From: Episyrphus balteatus
Taxonomy: Eukaryota; Arthropoda; Insecta; Diptera; Syrphidae
Reading direction: 5' to 3'
Assembly: GCF_945859705.1 (NCBI RefSeq)
Contig: NC_079136.1
Location: forward strand, 99,261,120 to 99,325,119
DNA: 64,000 bases
The number at the start of each line of letters is the position of its first letter. Position 1 is the stretch's first letter. The notes below the pieces were generated by a model. That model was given only the letters and a program-made list of their open reading frames with translations. It did not search any database and was not told where the DNA came from. The position numbers and the translations under genes are program-made. Shown piece by piece: positions 63,486-64,000 of this stretch.

Positions 63486-63764
63486 ATGGCAGGAAAACTT
63501 ACTTTAACTTTGGCACTGGTAGTGCTAATGGCAGTTATTGTTGCTTCTCAACAACCCGGTGGACCAGGTCCACGAGGACCTTCACCACCTCCACGAGGAT
63601 CTTCACCACCTCCACGAGGATCTTCACCACCTCCACGAGGATCTTCACCACCTCCACGAGGATCTTCACTACCTCCACGAGGAGCTTCACCACCTCCACG
63701 AGGATCTCAGAGACCTAATGGACCAAAACCTAATATACCATCCACAACTGCAGCTCCAGCCTGA
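63486..63764 (+). CDS. Secreted PPRGSS-repeat protein 4
   Basis: The product has 92 residues. The ATG at 63486 is chosen because MAGKLTLTLALVVLMAVIVA matches the signal peptide of the gene at 50961. The mature protein is short: QQPGGPGPRGPSP, then six or seven units of SPPPRGS (18-bp DNA unit based on CACCTCCACGAGGATCTT), then QRPNGPKPN and a tail STTAAPA. The mucin-like tail that makes up half of gene 2 is reduced to a few residues before the stop. The basic Arg/Pro body differs completely from the bodies of its sisters, while flanks and signal peptide are nearly unchanged. Poly(A) signals near 63844-63851. Secretion likely; function unknown. Confidence 0.83.
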   Translation: MAGKLTLTLALVVLMAVIVASQQPGGPGPRGPSPPPRGSSPPPRGSSPPPRGSSPPPRGSSLPPRGASPPPRGSQRPNGPKPNIPSTTAAPA

Positions 63765-64000
63765 AAATAAGTATCTACAACAATCTTGTTTCAAGCGATA
63801 TATGTACTCCTTAAAATGAAATATATAGTTTGTACTTATCTTCAATAAATAAAACTTGCAAAATTTTGAAATTTCTTGTAACTCAACTCCAACTCATTAT
63901 TTTATAAATTCTTTTTTCTTTCCTGTAACCTTACTAATTAAAGAGTTACAGTGCGGTTTCTTGAGTGTGAGTTAAATTTAAAGTTAAGTAGGCCTTTAAA
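63765..64000 (+). other. 3' end of gene 4 to window edge
   Basis: Conserved 3' untranslated sequence with TTCAATAAATAAAACTTGCA, then flanking sequence shared with the 51-kb unit. No further gene before the edge. Confidence 0.6.

Larger units (their letters stand above)
63193..64000 (+). repeat. Gene-containing duplicate unit, copy at 63.5 kb
   Basis: This is the partner of 50651-51937: similarity begins at AGGTAAACGCTTTAAGTTTC and reaches the window end (TAGGCCTTTAAA). The duplication includes promoter, signal peptide, 3' untranslated region and flanking DNA. Confidence 0.75.

Overview
The window looks like a piece of an AT-rich insect genome, most likely a fly (Diptera). The main reason is a spliced class I fructose-bisphosphate aldolase gene whose last coding exon comes in interchangeable versions, the arrangement known from Drosophila aldolase. 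GT/AG introns, large introns full of small palindromic transposons, a roo-like BEL/Pao retrotransposon, a Jockey-type LINE and Tc1, piggyBac, Harbinger and hAT-type relics all fit. I cannot name the genus. Layout: 1-24 kb is the aldolase gene on the + strand, with core coding exons at 1143-1277, 1355-1598, 5896-6315 and 6384-6583. Two mutually exclusive terminal exons, both 96 nt, lie at 11793-11888 and 23181-23276. Its introns hold a series of non-autonomous elements, including a three-level nest at 13.5-16.45 kb that contains a fold-back Tc1 derivative. From 25.8 to 64 kb there is a family of five short, apparently intronless genes for small secreted proteins: a 35-residue peptide on the - strand at 26 kb, and four low-complexity proteins on the + strand at 35.8, 51.0, 59.5 and 63.5 kb. 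All five have a TATA box 60-63 nt before the ATG. The four + strand genes also share two upstream sequence blocks at nearly fixed distances. Their signal peptides are conserved, but the mature parts are quite different repeats (Gly/Pro-rich, KPPGDV hexapeptides, PPRGSS), and three members carry Ser/Thr/Ala/Pro mucin-like tails. This family is the best candidate for an undescribed system. A secreted glue, silk or mucin-type material made in one tissue under a common control is an inference, not something the sequence proves. The rest of 26-64 kb is transposon-derived. It includes an 8.5-kb BEL/Pao element with two LTRs that look identical, a 5-bp target duplication and an Env-like domain fused to Pol (26987-35494). 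It also includes a 5.6-kb LINE with a 19-bp target duplication (41268-46860), each element carrying one homopolymer frameshift. Many long palindromes are present: a six-unit mirror at 39.45-40.3 kb, a hAT-like fold-back at 47.8-48.7 kb, and palindromic elements that carry tRNA-like modules at 37.3, 37.7 and 61.7 kb. A 147-bp tandem array starts at 53.5 kb.
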